From positions 62,001 to 126,000 of the forward strand of contig NZ_JBLKOA010000002.1 in the NCBI RefSeq assembly GCF_051414135.1: a stretch of DNA of 64,000 nucleotides, written 5' to 3'. Below, piece by piece: positions 9,181-17,631 of the stretch. The first letter of the stretch is position 1. Each line of letters starts with the position of its first letter. The notes below the pieces were generated by a model. The model worked only from the letters and a program-made list of their open reading frames with translations, had not been told where the DNA came from and did no database searches. This stretch comes from Halovenus halobia. GTDB lineage: Archaea > Halobacteriota > Halobacteria > Halobacteriales > Haloarculaceae. A program made the translations under genes and the position numbers.

Positions 9181-9315
9181 TCAGCGGTCACTGCCGGCCC
9201 TGCTGTCGGCGTCCGACTCCTCGAGGACAAACGGGCCAATTGCGAGTGTCTGCTTGGCGACAGTCCCAATCCGGAAACTGTAAGCGAGAAAGACGACGAA
9301 GCCACAGTATAAGGG
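9181..9315 (-). pseudogene. C-terminal remnant of a tandem paralogue of the 9316-10401 gene
   Basis: It reads in the same frame straight on from the stop codon of the upstream gene. The 45 codons contain SFRIGTVAKQTLAIGPFVLE, which aligns with ILRIVTVAKRTLSIGPFILR near the C-terminus of that gene, and then end in TGA at 9181-9183. There is no start codon and no room for the rest of the protein. The simplest reading is that a tandem duplicate lost all but its last exon-sized piece by deletion. Confidence 0.75.
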
Positions 9316-10401
9316 TCACTCACCTTCGTCGCCACCGTCCGCCTCATTTTTCGCATCGGTTTCGCCCCAGTCGAGGTCACGGGACCGGTCAGTTTCGCGG
9401 AGAATGAACGGCCCGATAGAGAGCGTGCGCTTCGCCACGGTGACAATACGGAGAATGTACGAGAACAGGAATGCGAACGGCAGCAAGGAGACAGCCACAC
9501 CCGCGCTCACCACCACGACGAGCGTGCGCACGCCGAACACGGTCCCCGGGAACAGCGCCGGTTCGAGGTAGATGATGCCTCCGACCGCCGTGAGGAGTGC
9601 GGGTATGGACGCGTATAGCATCATCCGGGAAAGGTCGATAAGCGCCCACTGGAAGTACAGCGTTTTGAAATGCTCGCGCGCCGGTCCGAACAACTCGAGC
9701 GCGTTGCTGAGTTCATCGAACGCGTGGTGCGCTTCTTCAGTGAGCACGTCTTCGTTCTCTGCTCGGATGCGGCGGACCGCGTACAGCTTCCACGAGTAGT
9801 TGTAATTCAGTGCCGAGAAGATGACGTCGAATTCGCCGAACTGAGAGCCTTTGAGACTGCTCTGGACGGCGTCGGCGTTTCGCTTCAGGTTCTCCGTGAA
9901 CGTGGCTACCTGGTCGTTGAGAGGCTCGTCGTCAATGTCTTCGACGGCGTCCGAGACGGCTTCGGCGTGCCGCCGCGTGAGTTTCACGAGTGACCGGAGA
10001 AACGCCGAGGGCTGGGCGGGACTGACAGGTTCCTCGATGACATCCTCGACATCCTCCCGGAACGCCATCGCACCCTCCATGCGCTCGCGCTGGTCCCCGA
10101 CCGGCCCCTGTTCCTGGGAGAGTACGAGCTGGCTGAGTGTGAGCACGAGCGTGACACCGGTAATGATGGCCGTGAGCAGACCCTGGAACAGCGTCTCGAT
10201 GGGGTCGGCCTGGCTGAACAGCCCGGGTGTTCCGGTCGGGTGGAGTTGTCCAACGATAGTGAGCACGAGGAACACGACCCCCGAGATTCCGGCGGCGACC
10301 AGCCACCGATTCGCGTTCAGCAGTAGCCAGAACTTCCGACTGCTCTCCGGCACGCGCTCTCGCATCGTGTCGCTCGGGCGACTCCCCTCACTATCGCTCA
10401 T
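9316..10401 (-). CDS. Haloarchaeal membrane protein of unknown function
   Basis: The protein is 361 aa with four predicted membrane segments: about 30-52, 90-112, 250-275 and 288-315. A long polar, acidic region (about 115-245) lies between the second and third. The region GDQRERMEGAMAFREDVEDVI resembles the start of a conserved cytosolic domain, but I cannot name the family. A degraded copy of its last 40 codons follows immediately downstream. Role unknown. Confidence 0.75.
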   Translation of the reverse strand: MSDSEGSRPSDTMRERVPESSRKFWLLLNANRWLVAAGISGVVFLVLTIVGQLHPTGTPGLFSQADPIETLFQGLLTAIITGVTLVLTLSQLVLSQEQGPVGDQRERMEGAMAFREDVEDVIEEPVSPAQPSAFLRSLVKLTRRHAEAVSDAVEDIDDEPLNDQVATFTENLKRNADAVQSSLKGSQFGEFDVIFSALNYNYSWKLYAVRRIRAENEDVLTEEAHHAFDELSNALELFGPAREHFKTLYFQWALIDLSRMMLYASIPALLTAVGGIIYLEPALFPGTVFGVRTLVVVVSAGVAVSLLPFAFLFSYILRIVTVAKRTLSIGPFILRETDRSRDLDWGETDAKNEADGGDEGE

Positions 10402-10490
10402 ACCATCCGTATCCCGCTCATCAGTTAAATATCGGACGCTGACGTTGGGTCATGCCGAGGTGACGAGGACGTACCCCTCAGCGACCTCGC

Positions 10491-10949
10491 TCAGTCGTGA
10501 GTTTCGACTGGGATGTCGATACCGGCCGCCTCGTCGCCGGACCCGTCTGTCTCCACCGCTTCGGCAAGATCCTCGAGTGCGAGCTCGACGTTGCGCTTGT
10601 TTGCCTTCCAGAGCGCGTCGACTACAGTACCGGCGTAGGGGATGGAGCCACCCGCCACGTCGATAGTGATGTTGGCGAGCATCTCCAGCAACGTCGTGAA
10701 GGAGACTCCAAGATACGCCGACTCGACGACGATATACAATGAGAAGGCGGCACTCATCACGTCGCCAGCGACGGGGATTGCTCCCAGAAGCGGGTCGACA
10801 CCAATTCGGACGCCAATTCCGGGGACTCGTACACTCTCGTCGAGTACGTACGCGACGGTCTCCATCCGCTTGAGAGCCGCCTCGTCGACGCTTTCCGGTA
10901 GTTCACCATCGTAGTCGACATCGAAGCGAGACTCGAAGTGTGTGGTCAT
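10491..10949 (-). CDS. DUF4112 family membrane protein
   Basis: The protein is 152 aa. The start is placed at ATG 10947-10949 (MTTHFESRF) rather than the longer upstream reading, because the upstream extension has non-haloarchaeal composition and crosses the promoter area. The body (YVLDESVRVPGIGVRIGVDPLLG-type, then GGSIPYAGTVVDALWKANKRN) matches the DUF4112 pattern. Two membrane segments lie around 60-110. Function of the family is unknown. The acidic C-terminal tail is typical of halophiles. Confidence 0.8.
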   Translation of the reverse strand: MTTHFESRFDVDYDGELPESVDEAALKRMETVAYVLDESVRVPGIGVRIGVDPLLGAIPVAGDVMSAAFSLYIVVESAYLGVSFTTLLEMLANITIDVAGGSIPYAGTVVDALWKANKRNVELALEDLAEAVETDGSGDEAAGIDIPVETHD

Positions 10950-11090
10950 AGGGATCATCCGAGTTGGAGAGGTAAAGCCTGAGGGGTGGAAGTCATCTCG
11001 ATGTCCGCCCCAAAATTCCAATTGTTGGCAATTTTCGAGGAGACATCCCGGTGGCATCCGTGTCACGTACTGAGGTTCATGATAGCAAAC

Positions 11091-11100
11091 ACATATATTG
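11091..11100 (+). promoter_or_regulatory. TATA box of the DoxX-like gene
   Basis: ACATATATTG is centred about 30 nt before the ATG at 11127, as expected for a leaderless haloarchaeal transcript. This supports the short start over upstream in-frame starts. Confidence 0.5.
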
Positions 11101-11126
11101 GTATCTTATCTACAGTAGGTTGCATA

Positions 11127-11576
11127 ATGATACTACAAATCGACCCAATTCCGTTACAGCTCGCGGAACAGGCAGGCGGTGACGAATTGTTTCTCGTGGC
11201 GCGTGTCCTCTTCGGCGTGATTCTCGCCTTCATGGGATTGAACCACTTCATGCAACTCGACCAGATGAGTCAGTACGCCTCGTTCAAGGGACTGCCCGCG
11301 CCGAAACTCTCGGTGATTGCGTCGGGACTGGTGCTCGTCGCTGGGGGCCTCGGCATCGTTGCCGGCGTCGCGCCGGTGGTTGCTGGACTCGCACTGGCTG
11401 GCTTTCTCGTCGTCGCCGCAGTGACAATGCACAACTTCTGGGCTGTCGAGGGTGAGGACCAGCAAGACGAGATGATTCAGTTTCTGAAAAATATCGGACT
11501 GGCCGGCGGCGCGCTGGCCTTTGTCATCCTCGGCTTTCTCGAATGGCCCTACGCAGTGAACCTCGGGCTGTTCTGA
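11127..11576 (+). CDS. DoxX-like membrane protein
   Basis: The protein is 149 aa from the ATG at 11127, chosen because a TATA box lies about 30 nt upstream. It has four hydrophobic helices at about residues 18-38, 58-80, 82-100 and 120-142, an LARVLFGVILAFMGLNHF segment, and a GLPAPKLSV loop, the pattern of DoxX or DoxD-like quinone-associated membrane proteins. The precise substrate is not predictable. Upstream in-frame ATGs at about 11079 and earlier are less likely. Confidence 0.75.
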   Translation: MILQIDPIPLQLAEQAGGDELFLVARVLFGVILAFMGLNHFMQLDQMSQYASFKGLPAPKLSVIASGLVLVAGGLGIVAGVAPVVAGLALAGFLVVAAVTMHNFWAVEGEDQQDEMIQFLKNIGLAGGALAFVILGFLEWPYAVNLGLF

Positions 11577-11631
11577 GTCGCCAGTAATCAAAACACATAA
11601 CTTCTCGGTTCGCACACATTCGTATATGCGA

Positions 11632-11758
11632 CACACCACTGCCGCAGTCGATGTTGGTCGACAAGCGGCTGGTGTGGCCTTTTCTCGCGGTAAGCGCCTG
11701 CGGTGAGCAGGCTCGCGGCGGAGGTGGCGTCTCCGTCCCGGGTCATCGCGGGCGAGAA
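11632..11758 (+). other. Candidate structured RNA or leader upstream of dapA
   Basis: Hand folding finds a strong hairpin at about 11632-11675 (ACACCA pairing with TGGTGT, GCCGC with GCGGC, inner GTCGA with TCGAC). A second domain is closed by TTCTCGC (11682-11688) and GCGAGAA (11752-11758). It holds inner stems GCCTGC/GCAGGC (11696-11712), CGGAG/CTCCG (11719-11735) and CCCG/CGGG. The segment has no good reading frame. It could be a guide-type small RNA, a dapA leader, or chance pairing in GC-rich DNA. Confidence 0.35.
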
Positions 11759-11810
11759 ACCGACGAATACAGGATAGTTCAAGACGAACAGCGACCAATC
11801 ACAGCCAACA

Positions 11811-12737
11811 ATGACACGTTCACTACCCACGGGGGCAGACACCTTCGCCGGCGTCTATCCGGCGATGTGTACGCCATTCCACGATGACGGCAGTATCGAC
11901 TACGAAACACTCCGCGCAGACGCCCAGCGACTCGAAGCCGGTGGCGTCGACGGCCTCGTTCCGATGGGCTCGACCGGCGAATCCGCGACGGTCAGCCACG
12001 ACGAACACATCGAAGTTATCGAGGCTGTCGTCGACGCAGTCGACGTTCCAGTCATCGGCGGTAGTGGCTCGAACAACACGCAGGAAGCGCTGGAACTCTC
12101 ACAGCGTGCCGCCGACGCCGGCGCGGACGCCCTGCTGCTCATCTCGCCGTACTACAACAAACCCGAACAGCGCGGCTTTATCGAGCACTACGAAACCATC
12201 GCCGACGCTGTCGACCTCCCGCAGATCGTCTACAACGTCCCCTCCCGAACTGGCCAGAACATCGAACCGGACACCGTTGCCGACCTCGCGACCCACCCGA
12301 ACATTCAGGGATTCAAGGCCGCTGGAGGCGACCTGAATCAGGTCAGCGAAATTGTCGAGAAGACGCAGGACCAGGAGTTCGACGTCCTCTCGGGCAACGA
12401 CGGCGAGACGCTGCCAATCCTCTCGGTTGGTGGCACCGGCTGTATCAGTGTCGCTGCGAATATCGAACCCGAGCGAATGAGCGACCTCGTCTGGGCAGCA
12501 CTCGACGGTGACTTCGAGCACGCACGCGAGCGCAATCACGACCTCGGGCCGCTGTTCCGCGCGCTGTTCTGGGAGACCAACCCGATTCCGGTCAAAGCCG
12601 CCATGGAGATTCGTGGCTACAGTTCCGGGACGCTCCGACCGCCGCTGACCGAGATTACGCCGGCAAACCGTGACCGACTCGAATCGCTGCTCGCCGAGTA
12701 CGAGGCCAATCCGGTCGAACCGCGGGGTGAGCAATGA
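11811..12737 (+). CDS. dapA: 4-hydroxy-tetrahydrodipicolinate synthase
   Basis: The 308-aa TIM-barrel enzyme condenses pyruvate with aspartate semialdehyde, the first committed step of diaminopimelate/lysine synthesis. Visible family features are GVYPAMCTPF at the N-terminus, the GSTGES motif (about 47-52), YYNKPEQ and YNVPSRTG (catalytic Tyr near 141), and the Schiff-base lysine in GFKAAGGD (about 170). The 3' end overlaps dapB by 4 nt (ATGA), so the two are translationally coupled. A possibly structured stretch lies upstream. Confidence 0.95.
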   Translation: MTRSLPTGADTFAGVYPAMCTPFHDDGSIDYETLRADAQRLEAGGVDGLVPMGSTGESATVSHDEHIEVIEAVVDAVDVPVIGGSGSNNTQEALELSQRAADAGADALLLISPYYNKPEQRGFIEHYETIADAVDLPQIVYNVPSRTGQNIEPDTVADLATHPNIQGFKAAGGDLNQVSEIVEKTQDQEFDVLSGNDGETLPILSVGGTGCISVAANIEPERMSDLVWAALDGDFEHARERNHDLGPLFRALFWETNPIPVKAAMEIRGYSSGTLRPPLTEITPANRDRLESLLAEYEANPVEPRGEQ

Positions 12738-13489
12738 CGACAGTCGGGATCAACGGTATCGCCGGGCGAATGGGCGAGACGATTTACGAAACCGCACGCG
12801 ACCGCGACGACCTGACGGTGACCTTTGGCATCGACGTGAACGACACCAATCTGGATCTACCGGTCTACGACCCTGGCGAGACGGCCGAGGCGGTAGCTGA
12901 ACACGGCCCCGATGTCGTGATTGACTTTACCGTGCCGGAAGCGACACTCGACCTCGCAACGGCCTGTGCCGAAGCGGGCGTTGGACTCGTCGTCGGGACG
13001 ACGGGCTTCGGTGACGACGGCTTCGCTGTGCTTGAAGAAACTAGCGAGGCAGTCCCGCTGCTAAAGGCGACGAACTTCGCCCGCGGCGTCCACGCCCTAC
13101 TCAGAACGCTCGGCCCCGCCCTCGACGCGCTGGAGAACTACGATGTCGAGGTGATGGAAACCCACCACAATGGCAAACGCGACGCGCCGAGCGGTACCGC
13201 GAAGACCATCCTCGAAGAGGTCAGCGAGTACCGCGATTTCGAGACGGTACCGGGCCGAGAGGGGATTCAGCCACGGCAGGACGACGAAGTCGGGATGCTC
13301 GTCCGCCGCGCTGGCGACATCCGGGGCGAACACGAGGTCATCCTCGCCGGCAACGACGAGGTACTCTCGCTGTCCCATCGCGCCGAGGACCGTGCAGTGT
13401 TCGCCGCCGGTGCGCTCGACGCCGCCGTCTGGCTGGCTGGACAGGAGGCCGGACGGTACGAATTCGGCGACGTTATCGACGCGACGTAA
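12734..13489 (+). CDS. dapB: 4-hydroxy-tetrahydrodipicolinate reductase
   Basis: The 251-aa protein catalyses the second step, reducing the DapA product with NAD(P)H. The N-terminal Rossmann motif is GINGIAGRMGETI, followed by VVGTTGF, and the catalytic/substrate motif ETHHNGKRDAPSGTA is at about 138-152. It overlaps the dapA end by 4 nt. The next lysine gene, dapD, is 4.1 kb away, beyond a minus-strand thiamine transporter. Confidence 0.95.
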   Translation: MTTVGINGIAGRMGETIYETARDRDDLTVTFGIDVNDTNLDLPVYDPGETAEAVAEHGPDVVIDFTVPEATLDLATACAEAGVGLVVGTTGFGDDGFAVLEETSEAVPLLKATNFARGVHALLRTLGPALDALENYDVEVMETHHNGKRDAPSGTAKTILEEVSEYRDFETVPGREGIQPRQDDEVGMLVRRAGDIRGEHEVILAGNDEVLSLSHRAEDRAVFAAGALDAAVWLAGQEAGRYEFGDVIDAT

Positions 13490-13517
13490 CGGGTACGACA
13501 GCGCGTCAACCCGTCTG

Positions 13518-14567
13518 TTATTCGCGGCACTCGATGACGCGGGCATCCTTGGGGTCGAACCCGACGGTCACATCACCGTCCAGCGTCTCGCGGGTCCGGA
13601 GCATGAGTTCCTGCCCCAACCAGTCCAGGCGGACCCGTGTCGTCTCGCCCAGAAACTCGGCGCTCGTGACCTTCGCTGTGAGCCGAGTTGAACCGGAATC
13701 GACACCCAGTTCCTCCGGTCGTACACAGAACGTGAGACGGTCGCCGACCGAGACTGACGACTCGCTCCAGTCACCGATATCGACCGAAAGCGTCTCCCCG
13801 CTGACGGCCACTGTTGCCGTATCCCCGTTGACCGCCTGCACCGCACCCTCGAAGACGTTGTTATCACCGATGAACTCCGCGACAAAGCGCGACTCGGGCC
13901 GGTGGTAGATGTCCCGCGGCGTGGCCACCTGTTCTGCTCTCCCCTCGTTCAGCACGGCCACGCGGTCCGACACCGCGAGCGCCTCCTCCTGGTCGTGGGT
14001 GACGTAGACGGTCGTGATGTCGAGTTCCTGCTGAATCTCGCGGACCTGCACCCGGAGCCGTTCCCGGAGTTTCGCGTCCAGCGCACTCATCGGTTCGTCC
14101 AACAGGAGTACGTCCGGCCCGGGAGCCAGCGCACGCGCGATGGCGACACGCTGGCGCTGGCCGCCCGAGAGGCTGCTCGGGTCCCGCGCTTGCGTGTCGG
14201 GCAAATCGACCAACTCCAGCAGTTCCGCGACGCGTTGTTCGTCGCTCACGCCGCCCGGAGGCTCCGCGAAGTTCAGGCCGTAGGCGACATTCTCGCCGAC
14301 GGTCATGTGTGAGAAGAGCGCGTAGTTCTGGAAGACGACGCCCACGTTGCGGTCCTCGGGTGGCACGCCGGCCACGTCCGTCCCGCCGAACCGGACGGTG
14401 CCGGTCGTCGGCTCCTCGAAGCCCGCGATGAGCCGGAGCGTTGTCGTCTTTCCACACCCAGACGGCCCGACCAGCGTGAAGAACTCCCCGTCGGCGACCG
14501 ACAATGAGAGGTCATCGACGGCGGTCGTCCCGCCATAGCGTCGCGTCACGTGGTCGAGTTCGAGCAC
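13518..14567 (-). CDS. thiQ: Thiamine ABC transporter ATP-binding protein
   Basis: The 349-aa ABC ATPase has Walker A GPSGCGKTT (about 36-44), Q-loop VFQNYALF, signature LSGGQRQR, Walker B VLLLDEP, and an H-loop THDQEEAL. A C-terminal TOBE-type domain is present (about 240-349). The GTG start 4 nt after the thiP stop is chosen because it repeats the thiB-thiP spacing; an ATG 30 nt upstream is the alternative. Substrate is inferred from ThiB; the length is more like Fe3+/polyamine-type ATPases than short bacterial ThiQ. Confidence 0.8.
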   Translation of the reverse strand: MLELDHVTRRYGGTTAVDDLSLSVADGEFFTLVGPSGCGKTTTLRLIAGFEEPTTGTVRFGGTDVAGVPPEDRNVGVVFQNYALFSHMTVGENVAYGLNFAEPPGGVSDEQRVAELLELVDLPDTQARDPSSLSGGQRQRVAIARALAPGPDVLLLDEPMSALDAKLRERLRVQVREIQQELDITTVYVTHDQEEALAVSDRVAVLNEGRAEQVATPRDIYHRPESRFVAEFIGDNNVFEGAVQAVNGDTATVAVSGETLSVDIGDWSESSVSVGDRLTFCVRPEELGVDSGSTRLTAKVTSAEFLGETTRVRLDWLGQELMLRTRETLDGDVTVGFDPKDARVIECRE

Positions 14568-14571
14568 GGAG

Positions 14572-16377
14572 TCAGAGACCAACGCGGTCACCCCCAAGTC
14601 GGTCGATAAGGAGGAAACTCACACTGGTCACGACCAGCAGGACGACGCCCATCGCCGTCGCGGGACCGAGGCGTCGGCCGACGAACCGCTCGATTGCGAT
14701 GGGCATCGTGTACTGACCAGTTCCTGACGCGAGGACGGCCGTCGCGGTGAACTCCCCGACCGAGAGCGCGAAGGCAAACGCCGCGCCCGCGACCACCGCG
14801 GGCCAGACCAGCGGGAGTTCCACGTCGAGGAGGGCGCGTGCTCTGGACGCACCCAGCGCCCGCGCGGACTCGGTCAACTGGCTGTCGAGGGCGTCGAGTT
14901 CCGGTGCGACGATGCGGACGACGAAGGGATAACCCGCGACGGCGTGGGCGGCGATAATCGCGAGCGGGCCGCCGACGGCGAGACGCCAGTCTCCGACCTC
15001 GACGCCGAAGACGAGTCCCCGGAGCAGCCCCAAGCCGACGATAATCCCCGAGACGGCAAGCGGTGCCATCGCCACGGTACCGACCAGCGTCCGCCCGCGA
15101 TAGTTCCGGGTCGTCAGCACCGAGACGACCACGCCCATCGGGAGTGCAACGGCCAGCGCCGCCGCGCCGAACAGCAGCGAGTTCCTGACCGCCGGCCCTG
15201 GCCGGACCTGGAAGGCCGCCCCCGTCGTCTGGCGTTCAACGAGAAAGCGATAATGCTCCAGCGTGAGTCCGGTCGGGCCCGAGACGCTGGCGTACAGCAT
15301 GCTCGCGATGGGGGCAACGAAGAGTACGACCGCGACGACGGCGTAGGCGGCCAATCCCACGCGCGGGAGCAGTTCCCGGACCGACAGCGACGGCGGCCGC
15401 AACGGTCTGCGCTCCTGTGGTCTGATGCCACCGGATTCGACAGTGTTCGCCGCCTCGTACCGGAGGTAGCCGTAGAGCAGTGCCAGCGAGATGGCGAGTT
15501 CGACGAGCGCAAGCGCCGCGCCTTCGGCGTAGTTCAGGTCGCGGATAAGCCGGTAGATGAACACCTCGACGGTCGCCAGCTCGAAGCCGCCGAGCGCGAG
15601 AACAATCGGGAAGGTCCCGAAGGTGAACACGAACGTCAGCGCCGCGCCCATGAAAATCGAGGGCGCGACCTGCGGCCACACCACGTCACGGAACGCCCGG
15701 TGCGGACTGGCGCCGAGACTTCGGGCCGTCTCGACGGCGCTGGCGTCGACGGACTCCCACGCCGCCGTCGTAATCCGGGCGACCAGCGGCGCGTTGTAGA
15801 AGGCGTGAGCAACGACGATGGCCGTGAGCGAGGGTAAGAGGTCGACGGGTCCCAAGCCGACCAGCGCGAGCGCCGCGTTGAGCGTCCCATCTGCGCCGAA
15901 GGTGGCGTAAAACCCGACTGCAACCATTATCGACGGGAGGACGAAGGGCAGAATCGTCACTGAGCGAATCGTCTCCCGGCCGGGAAACTCGTAGCGTGCC
16001 AGCAGATAGGCCAGTGGCACCCCGAGGAGGACGCTGGCGACCGTCGACAGCGCGGCCTGATACGCAGTGAACCCGACGATTCCGAGCCGTGCGTTGCCCG
16101 TGAGGATGGCCTCGGCCACCGCGAGCGGTGAGTTACCCGCGAGCAGTCGCGCGAGTTCTCCGAAATAGAAGGGGTCAGTGAGAATATCTCTGAAGACCCG
16201 GAGTGTCAGTCGACCCTCGATGAGAACGGCATCGACGAACACCGTCGAGACCGGATAATAAAAGACGACAACGAGGACAGCGACAGACGCGACGGCGAGT
16301 GCCGGAAGCGACCGTCGCTCGGTCAGTTCCCGGAGCCGCCCTCGCGTTCGCCCGTCCGCCCCGTCGCTGTCGCTCAC
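14572..16377 (-). CDS. thiP: Thiamine ABC transporter permease (fused double permease)
   Basis: The protein is about 601 aa from a GTG start lying 4 nt after the thiB stop; an in-frame ATG at 16437 would overlap thiB by 56 nt and is less attractive. It has about 12 membrane segments in two homologous halves. Each half carries an EAA-type loop: ARSLGASPHRAFRDVVWPQ in the first and ARALGASRARALLDVELPL in the second. This ThiP/FbpB-like double arrangement is standard for single-polypeptide thiamine and iron permeases. Confidence 0.85.
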   Translation of the reverse strand: MSDSDGADGRTRGRLRELTERRSLPALAVASVAVLVVVFYYPVSTVFVDAVLIEGRLTLRVFRDILTDPFYFGELARLLAGNSPLAVAEAILTGNARLGIVGFTAYQAALSTVASVLLGVPLAYLLARYEFPGRETIRSVTILPFVLPSIMVAVGFYATFGADGTLNAALALVGLGPVDLLPSLTAIVVAHAFYNAPLVARITTAAWESVDASAVETARSLGASPHRAFRDVVWPQVAPSIFMGAALTFVFTFGTFPIVLALGGFELATVEVFIYRLIRDLNYAEGAALALVELAISLALLYGYLRYEAANTVESGGIRPQERRPLRPPSLSVRELLPRVGLAAYAVVAVVLFVAPIASMLYASVSGPTGLTLEHYRFLVERQTTGAAFQVRPGPAVRNSLLFGAAALAVALPMGVVVSVLTTRNYRGRTLVGTVAMAPLAVSGIIVGLGLLRGLVFGVEVGDWRLAVGGPLAIIAAHAVAGYPFVVRIVAPELDALDSQLTESARALGASRARALLDVELPLVWPAVVAGAAFAFALSVGEFTATAVLASGTGQYTMPIAIERFVGRRLGPATAMGVVLLVVTSVSFLLIDRLGGDRVGL

Positions 16378-16381
16378 GGCT

Positions 16382-17434
16382 TCAGTTGCCTGCGAACTGT
16401 CGCTCCCAGTCTTCGATCCAGCCACTGACCTGTCCATCGAGTTCCTCGTACGTGAACGTGACTGGTTCGGGCGGCTGCTGGGCCAGTTCGGCGTAGTCAC
16501 TGGGCACCTCGGCCGTCTCTGTCGCCGGGAACTGGACGTTCCGGACGGCGATTTCGCCCTGTATCTCCGGTCGCAGGACAAAGGACATGAACTCGCGAGC
16601 GGCGTCGGACTGGTTGCTTTCCGCGAAGATCGCCATCCCCTCGGGGTTGGCGTAGCCCTGGTCGTTCAGGAATCGAATCTGGTGTTTGTCGAGGTCATCG
16701 CCGGATTCGTCTGCGAACACCTGGTCGGTGGAGTAGGAGACGACCATCGGCGCTTCGCCGTTGCTCCAGGCACCGTAGGCGTCGGACCACGACCCCAGCA
16801 CTTGCACGCCGTTGGCCTGCAGGTCCGCCCAGTAATCGAGGTAGCCGTCCGGGCCATACTGTTTGATCGTGTGCAGGACGAAGGCTTTCCCGGTCGCCGA
16901 ACTGCCGGGGTTCTGCGCGATGAGGTCGCCCGCCACGTCCTCGTTCAGGAGTCCGTCGAACGTCTCGGGCGCGGTCATCGCGGTGCCGTCGTAGACGAGA
17001 CTGATATAGCCCGTGTCGTAGGGGATAGCACGGCTCTGCGGGTCGAACTGCAGTCCGGATTTCACGTCGGACTGGCCGTCGACATCGCCGGCCTCAGTGA
17101 ACAGGTCGTCGTCGAGTGCGTTGTCGACGCGCACGAGGTCGTCGGTGTTCAGTCCGAGATACACGTCCGCTTCGATGTCAACGCTGGCCTGCTTGCGCTG
17201 GATGTAGTGGTTCAACTCGTTGCTCGGCGTCTGCCAGATCAACTCGGTGTCGAACTCGGACTCGAACTCCGATTTCAGCCACGCCCCCGGCGACGAGGAC
17301 GGTGAGTCGATAAAGGAGCTGTATGTCCCGACAACTAGCGAGTCGCTCCCGCCAGCGGGACCCCCCGATGAGAGACAGCCTGCCATTGCCGTCGCCGCTG
17401 CGCCTGCCGAAACCAGGAACGTACGTCGCTTCAT
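16382..17434 (-). CDS. thiB: Thiamine-binding periplasmic-type lipoprotein
   Basis: The protein is 350 aa. It begins with a twin-arginine-like MKRRTFLVSAG and a lipobox ending AGC (about residues 17-19), so it is predicted to be Tat-exported and lipid anchored. Text such as SWSDAYGAWSNGEAPMVVSY and a C-terminal WIEDWERQF matches the E. coli ThiB/TbpA pattern I know (GWSEAYGLFLKGE, WISEWQRA). It is the first gene of a thiB-thiP-thiQ operon. Specificity for thiamine rather than a phosphate ester is inferred. Confidence 0.85.
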   Translation of the reverse strand: MKRRTFLVSAGAAATAMAGCLSSGGPAGGSDSLVVGTYSSFIDSPSSSPGAWLKSEFESEFDTELIWQTPSNELNHYIQRKQASVDIEADVYLGLNTDDLVRVDNALDDDLFTEAGDVDGQSDVKSGLQFDPQSRAIPYDTGYISLVYDGTAMTAPETFDGLLNEDVAGDLIAQNPGSSATGKAFVLHTIKQYGPDGYLDYWADLQANGVQVLGSWSDAYGAWSNGEAPMVVSYSTDQVFADESGDDLDKHQIRFLNDQGYANPEGMAIFAESNQSDAAREFMSFVLRPEIQGEIAVRNVQFPATETAEVPSDYAELAQQPPEPVTFTYEELDGQVSGWIEDWERQFAGN

Positions 17435-17460
17435 TACTGTGTGGTCACACTGGGTGGTAC

Positions 17461-17469
17461 TTAATATGC
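17461..17469 (-). promoter_or_regulatory. TATA box of the thiBPQ operon
   Basis: TTAATATGC on the plus strand gives GCATATTAA on the minus strand, centred about 30 nt before the thiB ATG. I looked for a TPP riboswitch in this 197-nt divergent region and found no CTGAGA-type core. Confidence 0.5.
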
Positions 17470-17631
17470 GTGCTCTCGGCTCAGCTGTTTCACTGCTCCC
17501 AGTTCGTGGCAGCGTCCTGTGGGGTAGGGTTTCGCGGGGTTATCTGGTCTGAATAGAGCGCACGCCCGAAAACAGAGCGCAGTGAGTGTGCAATCGTCAC
17601 CACCAAGTCCGGCGCTCCCGAGCACACTGAC

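Noticed and set aside
11651..11887. A 78-aa frame overlapping the dapA start
   Set aside because: Composition is unlike neighbouring proteins and it overlaps dapA out of frame; a structured non-coding stretch is more likely.
17435..17631. TPP riboswitch upstream of thiB
   Set aside because: No CTGAGA-type core or paired TPP helices were found on the minus strand; only a TATA box is evident.
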